From: Alphaproteobacteria bacterium
GTDB lineage: Bacteria > Pseudomonadota > Alphaproteobacteria > Bin65
Length of the DNA: 34,625 nt
Reading direction: 5' to 3'
Assembly (NCBI GenBank): GCA_021776685.1
Contig: JAJFFJ010000150.1
Location: 1 to 34,625 of the forward strand
How positions within the stretch are numbered: the first letter of the stretch is position 1; each line of letters opens with the position of its first letter. Shown in pieces: positions 7,194 to 14,076 of the stretch. The position numbers were made by a program, and so were the translations under genes. Below the pieces are notes generated by a model, which did no database searches, was not told where the DNA came from, and saw nothing but the letters and a program-made list of their open reading frames with translations.

Positions 7194-8000
7194 TTATAGC
7201 AACCCCAGGCTCCGGAAGGATGCGTGATCCTGTCCTCCGACGATCACATGGTCATGAAGGGTGATGTTGAGGGTCGACAAGGCCGCTTTGATCTGGCCGG
7301 TCATCTCGATATCCGCACCTGACGGCGTGGGATCACCGGAGGGGTGGTTGTGCGCCAGGATAACCGCCGCGGCGCCCATTTCCAGCGCCCGCCGGGCAAC
7401 CTCTCGGGGGTAGACCGGCGTATGGTCGATGGTGCCTTGTTGCTGCACCTCGTCACCGATCAGACGGTTCCGCCGGTCCAGATACAGCACCCGAAACTGT
7501 TCGATCTTCTCGAAGGACATGGCGCCCTGGCAATAGTCCAGCAGCGCATCCCAGTTTCCAATCACCGGCTCCTCCCGCGCCCGGTGGGCGAGAAGACGAA
7601 TACCGCAAGCCTGGACGGTCTTCAGCGCCGTCAAGACAGCGGGGCCGACGCCGCTGACCTCTTCCAGCCTTTGGGGAGCGGCGCTGGCCACCGCCCCAAA
7701 GCTGCCAAAGCGGCCGATCAGCCTCTTCGCCAGCGGCTTGACGTCGCCCCGGGGGACCGCGAGAAACAGCAAGAGTTCCAGAAGTTCATAGTCCGCCAGC
7801 GCGTCAGCACCGCCTGCCAGAAAGCGTGTCCGCAGACGCTGCCGGTGGCCCGCATGTGCGGCCGCGGGGCCGGCTGTTGGGCCAGTTGTTGTTCCGGTCG
7901 TATGGTCTTCGTTCCCGTTTCGGGCCAAAGGCTGTTCCGCACCGGTTCCCGGTTGACGGTCGGCTGCAAGCCCGGGCAGGGTAGATTGGCCATCCAGCAT
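7194..8000 (-). CDS. radC: RadC-family JAB1/MPN domain protein
   Basis: A 268-residue RadC homologue. The N-terminal helix-hairpin-helix-like UPF0758 domain is visible (YELLELLLFLAVPRGDVK, then EEVSGVGPAVLTAL). The C-terminal JAMM metal site is HNHPSGDPTPSGAD, with H217, H219 and D230 as ligands. An approximately 45-residue Gly/Thr/Ala-rich N-terminal tail is extra and probably disordered. Despite the name, a DNA-repair role for RadC is doubtful; metal-dependent hydrolase or isopeptidase-type chemistry is suggested only by the fold. Adjacency to map and sfsA is a recurring alphaproteobacterial arrangement as I recall it. Confidence 0.93.
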   Translation of the reverse strand: MLDGQSTLPGLAADRQPGTGAEQPLARNGNEDHTTGTTTGPTAGPAAAHAGHRQRLRTRFLAGGADALADYELLELLLFLAVPRGDVKPLAKRLIGRFGSFGAVASAAPQRLEEVSGVGPAVLTALKTVQACGIRLLAHRAREEPVIGNWDALLDYCQGAMSFEKIEQFRVLYLDRRNRLIGDEVQQQGTIDHTPVYPREVARRALEMGAAAVILAHNHPSGDPTPSGADIEMTGQIKAALSTLNITLHDHVIVGGQDHASFRSLGLL

Positions 8001-8067
8001 CGCATTCCTCCCTGGAAATCATAATGTACCCGAAACGTTCCAGGAATATCAAGGGTCCATAGTTAAC

Positions 8068-8337
8068 ATGGCAGATTCGGAATTAACCAAACCGCCAACT
8101 GGTGCAAAGACGGGGACCAAAAGACCCAAGTCGAAGCTGGGATGCTTTGGCGCTATTTACGTTGCCGGCTTCCTGTTTACGACGTTGTGGTACGCCATCA
8201 CCCTTTTCGACGGAACCTGCGATGCGCGCAGCCTGCGGGGCCGCTGCCTCGACGGCAGCATTTTCGAGATCCTGATCTATGCCCTAATCTGGCCGCTTCA
8301 CTGGCTATTCGAACTGCTGGAAGCGCTGGGGGTCTAG
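8068..8337 (+). CDS. Small two-segment membrane protein, unrecognised
   Basis: An 89-residue hypothetical protein with a basic, Lys-rich N-terminal tail (about residues 1-26) and two hydrophobic segments: about 27-48 (FGAIYVAGFLFTTLWYAI) and 65-85 (IFEILIYALIWPLHWLF). Two cysteines (in GTCDARS and GRCLDG) lie in the loop between the segments and could form a periplasmic disulfide. It is divergent from radC and converges on map with only 4 bases between. A 7-bp inverted repeat, CCTGGAA / TTCCAGG (8011-8017 and 8038-8044), lies in its upstream region. No function can be assigned. Confidence 0.65.
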   Translation: MADSELTKPPTGAKTGTKRPKSKLGCFGAIYVAGFLFTTLWYAITLFDGTCDARSLRGRCLDGSIFEILIYALIWPLHWLFELLEALGV

Positions 8338-8341
8338 GGAC

Positions 8342-9166
8342 CTAGGCGTAGGGGGGGCAGGTGTGGCCGGCGGGCGACAGGGTGAATATCTCACAGCCGT
8401 CGTCAGTCACGCCGATGGAATGCTCAAACTGGGCGGAGAGGCTCCGGTCCCGGGTCACTGCCGTCCAGCCGTCGGACAATATTTTCATGTCAGGACGGCC
8501 GACATTGATCATCGGCTCGATGGTGAAGAACATACCGGACTCCAGGACCAGCCCTTCATTCGGGGTGCCATAGTGGAGCACCGACGGCGCGTCGTGGAAT
8601 ATCTGGCCGAGGCCATGGCCGCAAAAATCGGTTACGACGGAAAACCGGTGCGGCTCCACATGGCTCTGAATGGCGTGGCCGATGTCGCCCAGGGTCGCGC
8701 CGGGGCGCACGGCCTCGATACCCTTCATCAACGAGTCGTAGGTGACCTGCACCAGTTTCTTTGCGCGGACGCTGGTCTTGTCGCCCACCAGATACATCCG
8801 GCTTGAATCGCCATGCCAGCCATCCACCGTTGGCGTCACGTCGATATTGACGATATCGCCATTCACCAGCTTCCGGTCGCCGGGGATGCCATGGCAGATG
8901 ACATGGTTGATCGAGGTGCAGATGCTCTTGGGAAATCCCCGATAGCCGAGTGGCGCGGAAATGCCTCCGCGTTCGGCGATAAAATCGGCACAGATTTTGT
9001 CGAGATCGTCGGTGGTCACACCCGGTTTCACATGGGGTGCGATCATGTCGAGTGTTTCGGCGGCCAGGAGCCCCGCCGCGCGCATTCCAGTGAATTCTTC
9101 GGCGCCGTGAATCTTCACAGCTGTGCCGGAACCGCCGGTTTTGTCGAATATTTGTGCAGTACGCAT
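8342..9166 (-). CDS. map: Methionine aminopeptidase, type I
   Basis: A 274-residue type I MetAP that removes the initiator methionine from nascent proteins. All five metal ligands are present: D109 (NIDVT), D120 (HGDSSRM), H184 (CGHGLG), E217 (FTIEPM) and E248 (QFEHS). The substrate-site region SINHVICHGIPG is intact. Length is normal, with a short N-terminal extension (MRTAQIFDKT...) before the usual first helix. The start is ATG 9164-9166. The gene is essential in most bacteria. Confidence 0.95.
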   Translation of the reverse strand: MRTAQIFDKTGGSGTAVKIHGAEEFTGMRAAGLLAAETLDMIAPHVKPGVTTDDLDKICADFIAERGGISAPLGYRGFPKSICTSINHVICHGIPGDRKLVNGDIVNIDVTPTVDGWHGDSSRMYLVGDKTSVRAKKLVQVTYDSLMKGIEAVRPGATLGDIGHAIQSHVEPHRFSVVTDFCGHGLGQIFHDAPSVLHYGTPNEGLVLESGMFFTIEPMINVGRPDMKILSDGWTAVTRDRSLSAQFEHSIGVTDDGCEIFTLSPAGHTCPPYA

Positions 9167-9204
9167 ATGGATAGATGTCCGCCTGTTACCGGGCAGATAG
9201 CTAT

Positions 9205-9915
9205 TTATTCGAGAATCGGCAAGGGTCCAGCCACTGTGATCTTCTCGGTGGTGATGTCGCAGGTGTAACAGATCGCCTCCACACCGGCGGCGCGGGCAGC
9301 CAGGAAAGCGGCTTTGTAGGCGGGGTCAATGTCGCCTGCGAGCGCGAAGCGGTCACAGTCCACGCGCTGGACCAGATAGAACATCACGGCCCGGCATCCC
9401 GCGGCGACCATATCGGCAAGCTCGCCCAAATGCTTGGTACCGCGCGCGGTAACGGAGTCCGGGAACTCCGCCAGACCGGGCATTGCAGGGTCGCGCTTCA
9501 GGTGGACATTCTTGATTTCCACATAGCAGGGCGGTTGACCGTCCGCTTCGAGCAGAATGTCGACGCGTGAATTCTTGCCGTATTTCACCTCACGCCGCAG
9601 CGAGGGGTAGCCGGTCAACTCTGCGATCTGGCCGGCTTCGATGGCCTCCGCCGCCAGCTTGTTGGGGTTGTTGGTGTTGATCCCCACCAGGTGCCCGTTC
9701 ACCCGCAGCAGTTCCAGGTCCCAACTGAGCTTACGGTTGGGATTCGTGGCCGGCGCAACCCAAGCTTCCAACCCGGGATCTTTCAGCCCCAGCATGGATC
9801 CTGGATTGGCGCAGTGTGCGGTCACCACCTGTCCATCCTCCAGCTCGATGTCGGCCAGAAACCGCTTGTAGCGCTGCAGCAGGGTGCCGCGAATAAGGGG
9901 ACTATGAAATTTCAT
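9205..9915 (-). CDS. sfsA: SfsA family protein
   Basis: A 236-residue SfsA (sugar fermentation stimulation) homologue. The start MKFHSPLIRGTLLQRYKRFL aligns with the known E. coli start (M-E-F), so ATG 9913-9915 is preferred over upstream ATG 9927 and the longer reading to 9984. Diagnostic patches: AHCANPGSM, the nuclease-like VDILLEADG and CYVEIKNVHL (a PD-(D/E)xK-like E-x-K), and PDSVTARGTKHLGEL. The fold suggests nucleic-acid binding or nuclease activity; the physiological role is unclear. The gene is divergent from the CinA-like gene. Confidence 0.93.
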   Translation of the reverse strand: MKFHSPLIRGTLLQRYKRFLADIELEDGQVVTAHCANPGSMLGLKDPGLEAWVAPATNPNRKLSWDLELLRVNGHLVGINTNNPNKLAAEAIEAGQIAELTGYPSLRREVKYGKNSRVDILLEADGQPPCYVEIKNVHLKRDPAMPGLAEFPDSVTARGTKHLGELADMVAAGCRAVMFYLVQRVDCDRFALAGDIDPAYKAAFLAARAAGVEAICYTCDITTEKITVAGPLPILE

Positions 9916-10035
9916 TTTGCCGGGCATGTTGCGGGGAAGAACGGACTGTAGTATCCGCCCCTGTGAGCGCGGTGCGACACACAAGCTGACGCACGCCCGA
10001 CTCCGTCAACAACAAACTACGGTATGCTGCCAGCC

Positions 10036-10818
10036 ATGGCTGATACGGAAAAGACCGAATACACCGCCTGCCTGATCGTCATCGGCAACGAGATCCTGTC
10101 CGGGCGCACACGTGATGCGAACCTCCAGTATCTGGCTGAAAAGCTAAATGCCTGGGGCATTCAGATGCGCGAGGCGCGGGTGATCCCCGATGTGGAACAG
10201 ACGATCATCGATGCGGTTCACGAATGCCGGGTGAAGTATGACTATATCTTCACGACCGGCGGCATCGGGCCCACCCACGACGACATTACGGCGGCCACCA
10301 TCGCCAAGGCCTTTGGCCGCGAGCTGGCGCTCGATCAGGAAACCTATGACCGGATGGCGTCACATTATTTTGCCAACAACATGGGTGACTTCAACGCGGC
10401 CCGGCAAAAGATGTGCTACGTGCCGGAAGGCTCGACGCTGATTGGCAACAGCATCTCCATCGCGCCCGGCTTCCAGGTGGAGAATGTGTTTGTGCTTGCC
10501 GGCGTGCCGTCAATCATGCGCGCCATGGTCGATACGCTGCAGAACCGCCTCGTGGGCGGCAAGCCGGTGCAAAGCCGCTCCCTCAACATGTTTATGGGCG
10601 AAGGTGCGGTCGCAGAGGGGCTGACCAGCCTGCAGGCCGCGTATCCAGAAGTTGATATGGGGAGCTATCCTTTCTACCGCGACGGCCGGTTCGGTACGAG
10701 CTTGGTCATTCGCGCCGCGGACGAAGCGAAGTTGGAAGCGGCTGCGGACGACCTTGCGGCGTTGGCCAATTCCCTGGACGCCGAGTGGCACTGGGCGGCC
10801 GAAGAGGGTGAGCCATAA
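10036..10818 (+). CDS. CinA-like molybdopterin-binding-fold protein
   Basis: A 260-residue protein with the MoCF (MoaB/MogA-like) domain found at the N-terminus of CinA. Diagnostic sequence: IVIGNEILSGRTRDANLQYLA and TTGGIGPTHDDITAATIAKAFG. The C-terminal CinA nicotinamide-nucleotide deamidase domain is absent, as in the short single-domain family. Function is uncertain (possibly ADP-ribose or nucleotide hydrolysis, by analogy with CinA). Start: ATG 10036 is preferred; ATG 10024 adds four residues. Neither has a Shine-Dalgarno. TATGCT at 10023-10028 lies seven bases before ATG 10036, so a leaderless mRNA is possible. The stop overlaps the next start (TAATG). Confidence 0.9.
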   Translation: MADTEKTEYTACLIVIGNEILSGRTRDANLQYLAEKLNAWGIQMREARVIPDVEQTIIDAVHECRVKYDYIFTTGGIGPTHDDITAATIAKAFGRELALDQETYDRMASHYFANNMGDFNAARQKMCYVPEGSTLIGNSISIAPGFQVENVFVLAGVPSIMRAMVDTLQNRLVGGKPVQSRSLNMFMGEGAVAEGLTSLQAAYPEVDMGSYPFYRDGRFGTSLVIRAADEAKLEAAADDLAALANSLDAEWHWAAEEGEP

Positions 10819-11006
10819 TGGATGCGGCAATGCCGTATATTCTGGGCGGCCTGGGCGGCGGGGGCGTGTTGTCGATCTACTATGGATTCAAGCAGGTGAT
10901 GGACAATGAACGCCAGTCAGTCGAGCGCAAGCGCGGCCTGTGGCTGATCAATCTGGGGGTTGTTCTGCTCGGCATCACCCTTGCCCTCATGCTTTGGATC
11001 AAATAG
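10818..11006 (+). CDS. Small two-helix membrane protein
   Basis: A 62-residue protein with two hydrophobic segments, about residues 5-22 (MPYILGGLGGGGVLSIYYG) and 41-60 (LWLINLGVVLLGITLALML), joined by a charged loop (NERQSVERKRG). Its ATG overlaps the stop of the CinA-like gene by one base, and the OmpA-family gene follows 21 bases later, so it belongs to the same transcript. Not recognised; presumably an inner-membrane hairpin. Confidence 0.65.
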   Translation: MDAAMPYILGGLGGGGVLSIYYGFKQVMDNERQSVERKRGLWLINLGVVLLGITLALMLWIK

Positions 11007-11027
11007 GGGCAGCGGAGTCTGAACCAG

Positions 11028-12173
11028 ATGCGCGTGTCGATTTCACTGATCTATCTGATGTTCATCCTGCTGCTTGGGCTGGTCTGCGCCTGGGCGGTCT
11101 ATGCCTCGGGTCTGTCGCGCGCCCACGAAGCGCGCCGGCTCGACGGTGACACCTATCCAACCAGCATTGCCGTGCTCGACCGCTTGCACCGCGACGCCTT
11201 TCTCGCCCTGCGCAAGGGTGGGCTTCAGCAGGACGCGTGGGTTGAGAAGGTGGACTGGCAGATGATGGGCGGCCGGGTGACCATCGCGCTGGCGTCGCCG
11301 GACAAAGCCAAGGCCGCGACGATTGTCAAATTGGTGAGCGCTCATCCCGGCGTAGACGAGGTCACCGTCCGCGTGGTGTCAGACCTGAAAGTGCGGGCAA
11401 CGGCGCGGCTGAAAGCCGATGGGCTGGACAAATACGCGTTGGTGGAAGGGGTCCGGGGCCGGGTGCCGCTGGTCAAGCTGACCGATGAGACGCCAAAGAC
11501 ATCGGCGGCGGTGGCGCGCAGCCTGGGTCAGGTGCGCGGCCTGCTGTGGCGCAATGCGGCCCGGACGTATTTCGGCAACTTGCGCCAAATGGCGGTCAAC
11601 GCGCTCAGAAGCGCCGGCCTGGGTCGCCTCGTACGGGTGGGCCGGGCAGACGGACGCATACTCCACCTTCAATTGGCCAGTGCTGATTCCGCAACGGCCA
11701 AGAAGGCGCTCAAGACGGCTGGGGCGGTGCCTGGTGTCCTTCGGGTGCAGTTGTCCAAGATTTCCCTCGATTCAGAGGAAGCTGTCACCGAGGCTGGCGC
11801 CTGTGACCTGCTGCTGCGCGCGGTCAAAGACGGCGGGCGCATCCGGTTCCTGCCGAGGGGTAGTCAGATTGACAAGGCCAGCCATCCCTTGCTGGACCGG
11901 ATCGCAAAGGCAATCAGCCGTTGCAAAAAATTCATTGTCGAAGTCGGCGGGCATATGGACAAATCCCGCCGCGGAACACGCGCTGTTCGTGACAGCGGCA
12001 ATCGCGCCAATGCGGTGGTCGACTATCTGGTGACCAAGGGCATTGAGCGCCGCCGTCTGCGGGCGCAGGCCTATGGCGGGCGGCAACCGCTGGCCAGCAA
12101 CGCGACCGATGCCGGGCGCAAGCGCAACCGGCGCATCGAATTCAAGACTATTGCAGCGGGGGGCGGCCGATGA
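11028..12173 (+). CDS. Membrane-anchored OmpA-family protein
   Basis: A 381-residue protein with one N-terminal transmembrane segment (about residues 5-27) and a large periplasmic part. Residues 265-375 form an OmpA/MotB peptidoglycan-binding domain: IRFLPRGSQIDKASHPLLDRI, then VEVGGHMD, RANAVVDYLVTKGIERRRL, AYGGRQPLASN and AGRKRNRRIEFK. The usual GHTD is GHMD here, but the aspartate and the terminal NRRIE are kept. The middle region contains two weakly similar HPGVDEVTVRVV / VPGVLRVQLS units that resemble BON-type folds (uncertain). It probably tethers the inner membrane to peptidoglycan. The stop overlaps the next start (ATGA). Confidence 0.82.
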   Translation: MRVSISLIYLMFILLLGLVCAWAVYASGLSRAHEARRLDGDTYPTSIAVLDRLHRDAFLALRKGGLQQDAWVEKVDWQMMGGRVTIALASPDKAKAATIVKLVSAHPGVDEVTVRVVSDLKVRATARLKADGLDKYALVEGVRGRVPLVKLTDETPKTSAAVARSLGQVRGLLWRNAARTYFGNLRQMAVNALRSAGLGRLVRVGRADGRILHLQLASADSATAKKALKTAGAVPGVLRVQLSKISLDSEEAVTEAGACDLLLRAVKDGGRIRFLPRGSQIDKASHPLLDRIAKAISRCKKFIVEVGGHMDKSRRGTRAVRDSGNRANAVVDYLVTKGIERRRLRAQAYGGRQPLASNATDAGRKRNRRIEFKTIAAGGGR

Positions 12174-12739
12174 TCTGGCTGATTTCGGAAATTCTTTTGC
12201 CCATCATCGTTGCCGGCCTGCTCGGCCTCGGCTTCGGAATCTGGGTCGCCAACAGGTATTTCGACCGCAAGGTGCAGGAGCGCGATGCGCAGATCGCCCG
12301 GCTGAAACTGGAGCGGGACAATGCGGCCGCCAACCGGCCGGGCACGGGCGGGCAGGTAGAAGTGGCGCCGGTGCGGCAGCCGGCCAAAGACGAGACGTCG
12401 AAGCCAAAGCCCATCAAGCTGGATGACGACAAGCTCAAGCCTCGCATGGAGCCGACGCTTGCCAACGGCAGCGCGGCGCCGGACGTGGCGGGGATCAAGC
12501 CGGACGGTCTGCCAAATCCGGTGGACGGCAAGCCGGATGATCTGAAGGAGATCACCGGCGTGGGGCCGAAGATCGAGCAGTCGCTGCACGAGCTGGGTAT
12601 CTACCACTATGACCAGGTTGCACGCTGGTCAGAGGCGAATGCCGCATGGATCGACGGCATGCTCAAGTTCAAGGGCAGGGTCGCCCGGGAGAAATGGGTC
12701 GAGCAGGCCCAAGAACTGGCCGGCGACCAAGACGGGTGA
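12170..12739 (+). CDS. Membrane-anchored helix-hairpin-helix protein
   Basis: A 189-residue protein: an N-terminal transmembrane segment (about 5-27, LLPIIVAGLLGLGFGIWV), a short coiled-coil stretch (FDRKVQERDAQIARLKLERD), a low-complexity Pro/Lys linker, and a C-terminal helix-hairpin-helix domain (about 123-185) with DLKEITGVGPKIEQSLHELG and YHYDQVARWSE. Such domains occur at the ends of several alphaproteobacterial proteins and often bind DNA or RNA, but no function is demonstrated here. Its start overlaps the OmpA-family stop by four bases. The broken tRNA-Leu begins 76 bases after its stop. Confidence 0.75.
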   Translation: MIWLISEILLPIIVAGLLGLGFGIWVANRYFDRKVQERDAQIARLKLERDNAAANRPGTGGQVEVAPVRQPAKDETSKPKPIKLDDDKLKPRMEPTLANGSAAPDVAGIKPDGLPNPVDGKPDDLKEITGVGPKIEQSLHELGIYHYDQVARWSEANAAWIDGMLKFKGRVAREKWVEQAQELAGDQDG

Positions 12740-12815
12740 GTGTTCATCCTGACACACCTACAGGCGTTGTATTGAGCGAACCCGCCCCCCACGATACCGT
12801 AGGCGCCTTCAGGCG

Positions 12816-12854
12816 GCCCGCTTGGTGGAACTGGTAGACACACAAGACTTAAAA
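12816..12854 (+). pseudogene. 5' half of a split host tRNA-Leu(UAA) gene
   Basis: Begins with acceptor strand GCCCGCT, then the D-arm (TGGTGGAACTGGTAGAC), anticodon stem CAAGA (12843-12847) and loop CTTAAAA (anticodon TAA at 12850-12852). The match to a tRNA stops exactly at the end of the anticodon loop. The matching 3' half lies 1.2 kb away at 14077-14122. Joined, they give a perfectly paired 85-nt tRNA including CCA, with no decay in either half, so the interruption looks recent. Confidence 0.88.
12845..12854 (+). repeat. Left 10-bp direct repeat (attL-like core)
   Basis: AGACTTAAAA, identical to 14067-14076. It consists of the 3' end of the anticodon stem and the whole anticodon loop of the split tRNA. 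Tyrosine recombinases commonly cross over in tRNA anticodon loops. Confidence 0.75.
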
Positions 12855-13007
12855 CTTTTCGTAATTCGTCCCAAGCTTAGGATGCCCCAGAAATCCTGCG
12901 TTTTAAGCGTTAGATACACAAGACTAATTGGTGGACTGGTTGAGTCCCAATATTGAGAAACCTTTTCCGGGTGTTGCAGCACCGTTTTCGCGTGTTGGGA
13001 AATGCCG

Positions 13008-13036
13008 TTGGGCGCAATAGATGGTGTTGATATACA
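13008..13036 (+). promoter_or_regulatory. Promoter for the insert-borne tRNA-Leu and DUF4393 gene
   Basis: TTGGGC at 13008-13013 and TATACA at 13031-13036 are separated by the ideal 17 bases. Transcription would start near 13043, about 14 bases before the tRNA. The insert therefore does not depend on the host tRNA promoter. Confidence 0.5.
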
Positions 13037-13056
13037 ATTCAAATCAATACCGTTCC

Positions 13057-13141
13057 GCGGGCGTGGCGAAATCGGTATACGCAGCGGACTTAAAATCCGT
13101 TCTCTTTGGAGTTGGGGGTTCGAGTCCCCCCGCCCGCACCA
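13057..13141 (+). tRNA. tRNA-Leu(UAA), intact, inside the insert
   Basis: The acceptor GCGGGCG pairs with CGCCCGC (13131-13137), followed by A73 and an encoded CCA (13139-13141). Anticodon stem GCGGA/TCCGT (one G-U) with loop CTTAAAA; anticodon TAA at 13091-13093. The variable arm of about 13 bases is class II, typical of Leu. T-arm GGGGG/CCCCC with TTCGAGT. It differs clearly in sequence from the split host tRNA-Leu(UAA) but has the same length (85) and anticodon, so it is a foreign replacement rather than a duplication. Confidence 0.95.
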
Positions 13142-13156
13142 ACTGATGGGCAAAGT

Positions 13157-13960
13157 ATGGCTGACAAAGAAAAAGATTCTGAGGAAGAGACAGTAGCGCT
13201 GCGCGCGCTAGGACCCGGGGCAGATGAATTCGCCGACGCGTCGAAAGGAACTGGAGCCTCCCTCGGTCGTACAGCATTAACAATCGCTCGAACACTAGAA
13301 GAGGTTGTACATTCTCCAAGGCTAATTATCATTGGGTATAAAAAGATTAAGGAAAAATTGCTACCACTATTAGATCGCAAACTTGAAGATGTTCCAGAAG
13401 ATAATATTCAGATGCCCTCAATATCAATTGCTGGCCCGACGCTAGAAGCCTTACGGTTTTCTATCGATGACGACGATATTACCGATCTATTTGCAGGATT
13501 ACTTGCATCATCGATGAATAAGAAATCTGCGAAATTTACCCACCCGTCGTTCGTGACAATAATCCAACAGCTGTGCCCTGATGAAGCAAAAATCATTAAA
13601 TATTTATCTGGAAAAGCGGACTATCCATTGTTAGAAATTAGAATGGCTAAAGATGGATATAAAATAATTGAACAAAATTTTACTGATATAAATAGTCAAA
13701 TTGATTTAGATATTCCAGAATTAGCTTCTTCATATATTGATAATTTATCAAGACTTGAAATAATTACGACGTCGGTTGATATTTATATAAATGATGCAAA
13801 AGTGTATGAAAATGTAACTAGTTTGGCGAACAAAAAATATGAATACTTTGCTAAAGATATGCCTAATGACCTGGAGGGTTACAAACTTGATTTAAAGAGA
13901 GGTATGATCCGTATTAGCAATTTTGGGCGAAATTTCATTAACTGCTGCGTTTCTATATAA
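13157..13960 (+). CDS. DUF4393 (Abi-alpha type) protein, candidate phage-defence gene
   Basis: A 267-residue protein starting ATG 13157 (MADKEKDSEE), 15 bases after the tRNA CCA end. The conserved DUF4393 block is clear: PSISIAGPTLEAL (residues 87-99), then DDDDITDLFAGLLASSM (104-120) and THPSFVTIIQQLCPDEAKII (128-147). Pfam, as I recall, groups this family as Abi_alpha, putative abortive-infection proteins; the mechanism is unknown. There is no signal peptide; a weak hydrophobic patch (RLIIIGY) is near residue 58. No good Shine-Dalgarno is seen, so translation may depend on tRNA processing creating a short leader. Composition shifts from near host-like at the 5' end to very AT-rich in the 3' two thirds, which suggests foreign origin. 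Confidence 0.8.
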   Translation: MADKEKDSEEETVALRALGPGADEFADASKGTGASLGRTALTIARTLEEVVHSPRLIIIGYKKIKEKLLPLLDRKLEDVPEDNIQMPSISIAGPTLEALRFSIDDDDITDLFAGLLASSMNKKSAKFTHPSFVTIIQQLCPDEAKIIKYLSGKADYPLLEIRMAKDGYKIIEQNFTDINSQIDLDIPELASSYIDNLSRLEIITTSVDIYINDAKVYENVTSLANKKYEYFAKDMPNDLEGYKLDLKRGMIRISNFGRNFINCCVSI

Positions 13961-13975
13961 ATTCTGGCTATAGAT

Positions 13976-14017
13976 TGCTGCAATATGTGCTGCAGGAATT
14001 CTGCAGCATTTGCAGCA
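13976..14017 (+). repeat. Nested TGCTGCA inverted repeats / hairpin at the right end of the insert
   Basis: Outer arms TGCTGCAA (13976-13983) and TTGCAGCA (14010-14017); inner arms TGCTGCAG (13988-13995) and CTGCAGCA (14001-14008) with a 5-base loop. All arm pairs are perfect. It begins 15 bases after the DUF4393 stop. It could terminate or stabilise that transcript (only a weak TTGTTT follows), or serve as a recombinase-binding array. Confidence 0.6.
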
Positions 14018-14066
14018 TTGTTTGAGAAATGTATGGGAAGTACTGGGGAGAAGTGCAGGTCCAATT

Positions 14067-14076
14067 AGACTTAAAA
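14067..14076 (+). repeat. Right 10-bp direct repeat (attR-like core)
   Basis: AGACTTAAAA, identical to 12845-12854; the flanking bases differ on the insert side (T14066 against A12844). It forms the anticodon loop of the right tRNA half. Confidence 0.75.

Larger units (their letters stand above)
12855..14076. mobile_element. 1222-bp insert in tRNA-Leu(UAA): compact genomic island without integrase
   Basis: The insert lies between the two halves of the host tRNA and is bounded by the 10-bp direct repeat AGACTTAAAA. It holds about 200 bases of non-coding DNA, a promoter, an intact tRNA-Leu(UAA), a DUF4393 gene and a strong hairpin. Much of it is AT-rich (14 of 60 bases are G/C at 13681-13740, against 40 of 60 at 12481-12540 in the host gene upstream). 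I find no terminal inverted repeats, transposase or integrase, so it fits a non-autonomous or decayed site-specific integrative element better than a transposon. The TTGCAGCA octamer and an AGACTAATTGG-like element occur toward both ends and could be recombinase arm sites. Confidence 0.75.

Noticed and set aside
8011-8044. CCTGGAA / TTCCAGG inverted repeat upstream of radC and the small membrane gene
   Set aside because: Seven-bp arms 20 bases apart are weak evidence. No known regulator pattern such as LexA was matched.
12809-13153. 114-codon minus-strand frame over the tRNA region (contains GRGDSNPQLQ)
   Set aside because: It is the classic antisense translation of a tRNA-Leu gene, which gives GDSNPQ-type peptides. 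No ribosome-binding site or protein-like composition.
13044-13319. 91-codon minus-strand frame (contains GGLEPPTPKRTD)
   Set aside because: Antisense of the intact tRNA-Leu plus the start of DUF4393; a known spurious-protein pattern.
12855-14076. Group I intron in tRNA-Leu(UAA), as in cyanobacteria
   Set aside because: The position fits, but exon sequence AGACTT is repeated at the right border (direct repeat), I see no conserved P/Q/R/S core elements, and the insert holds a complete tRNA. Site-specific insertion explains the data better. Infernal with the group I model would be decisive.
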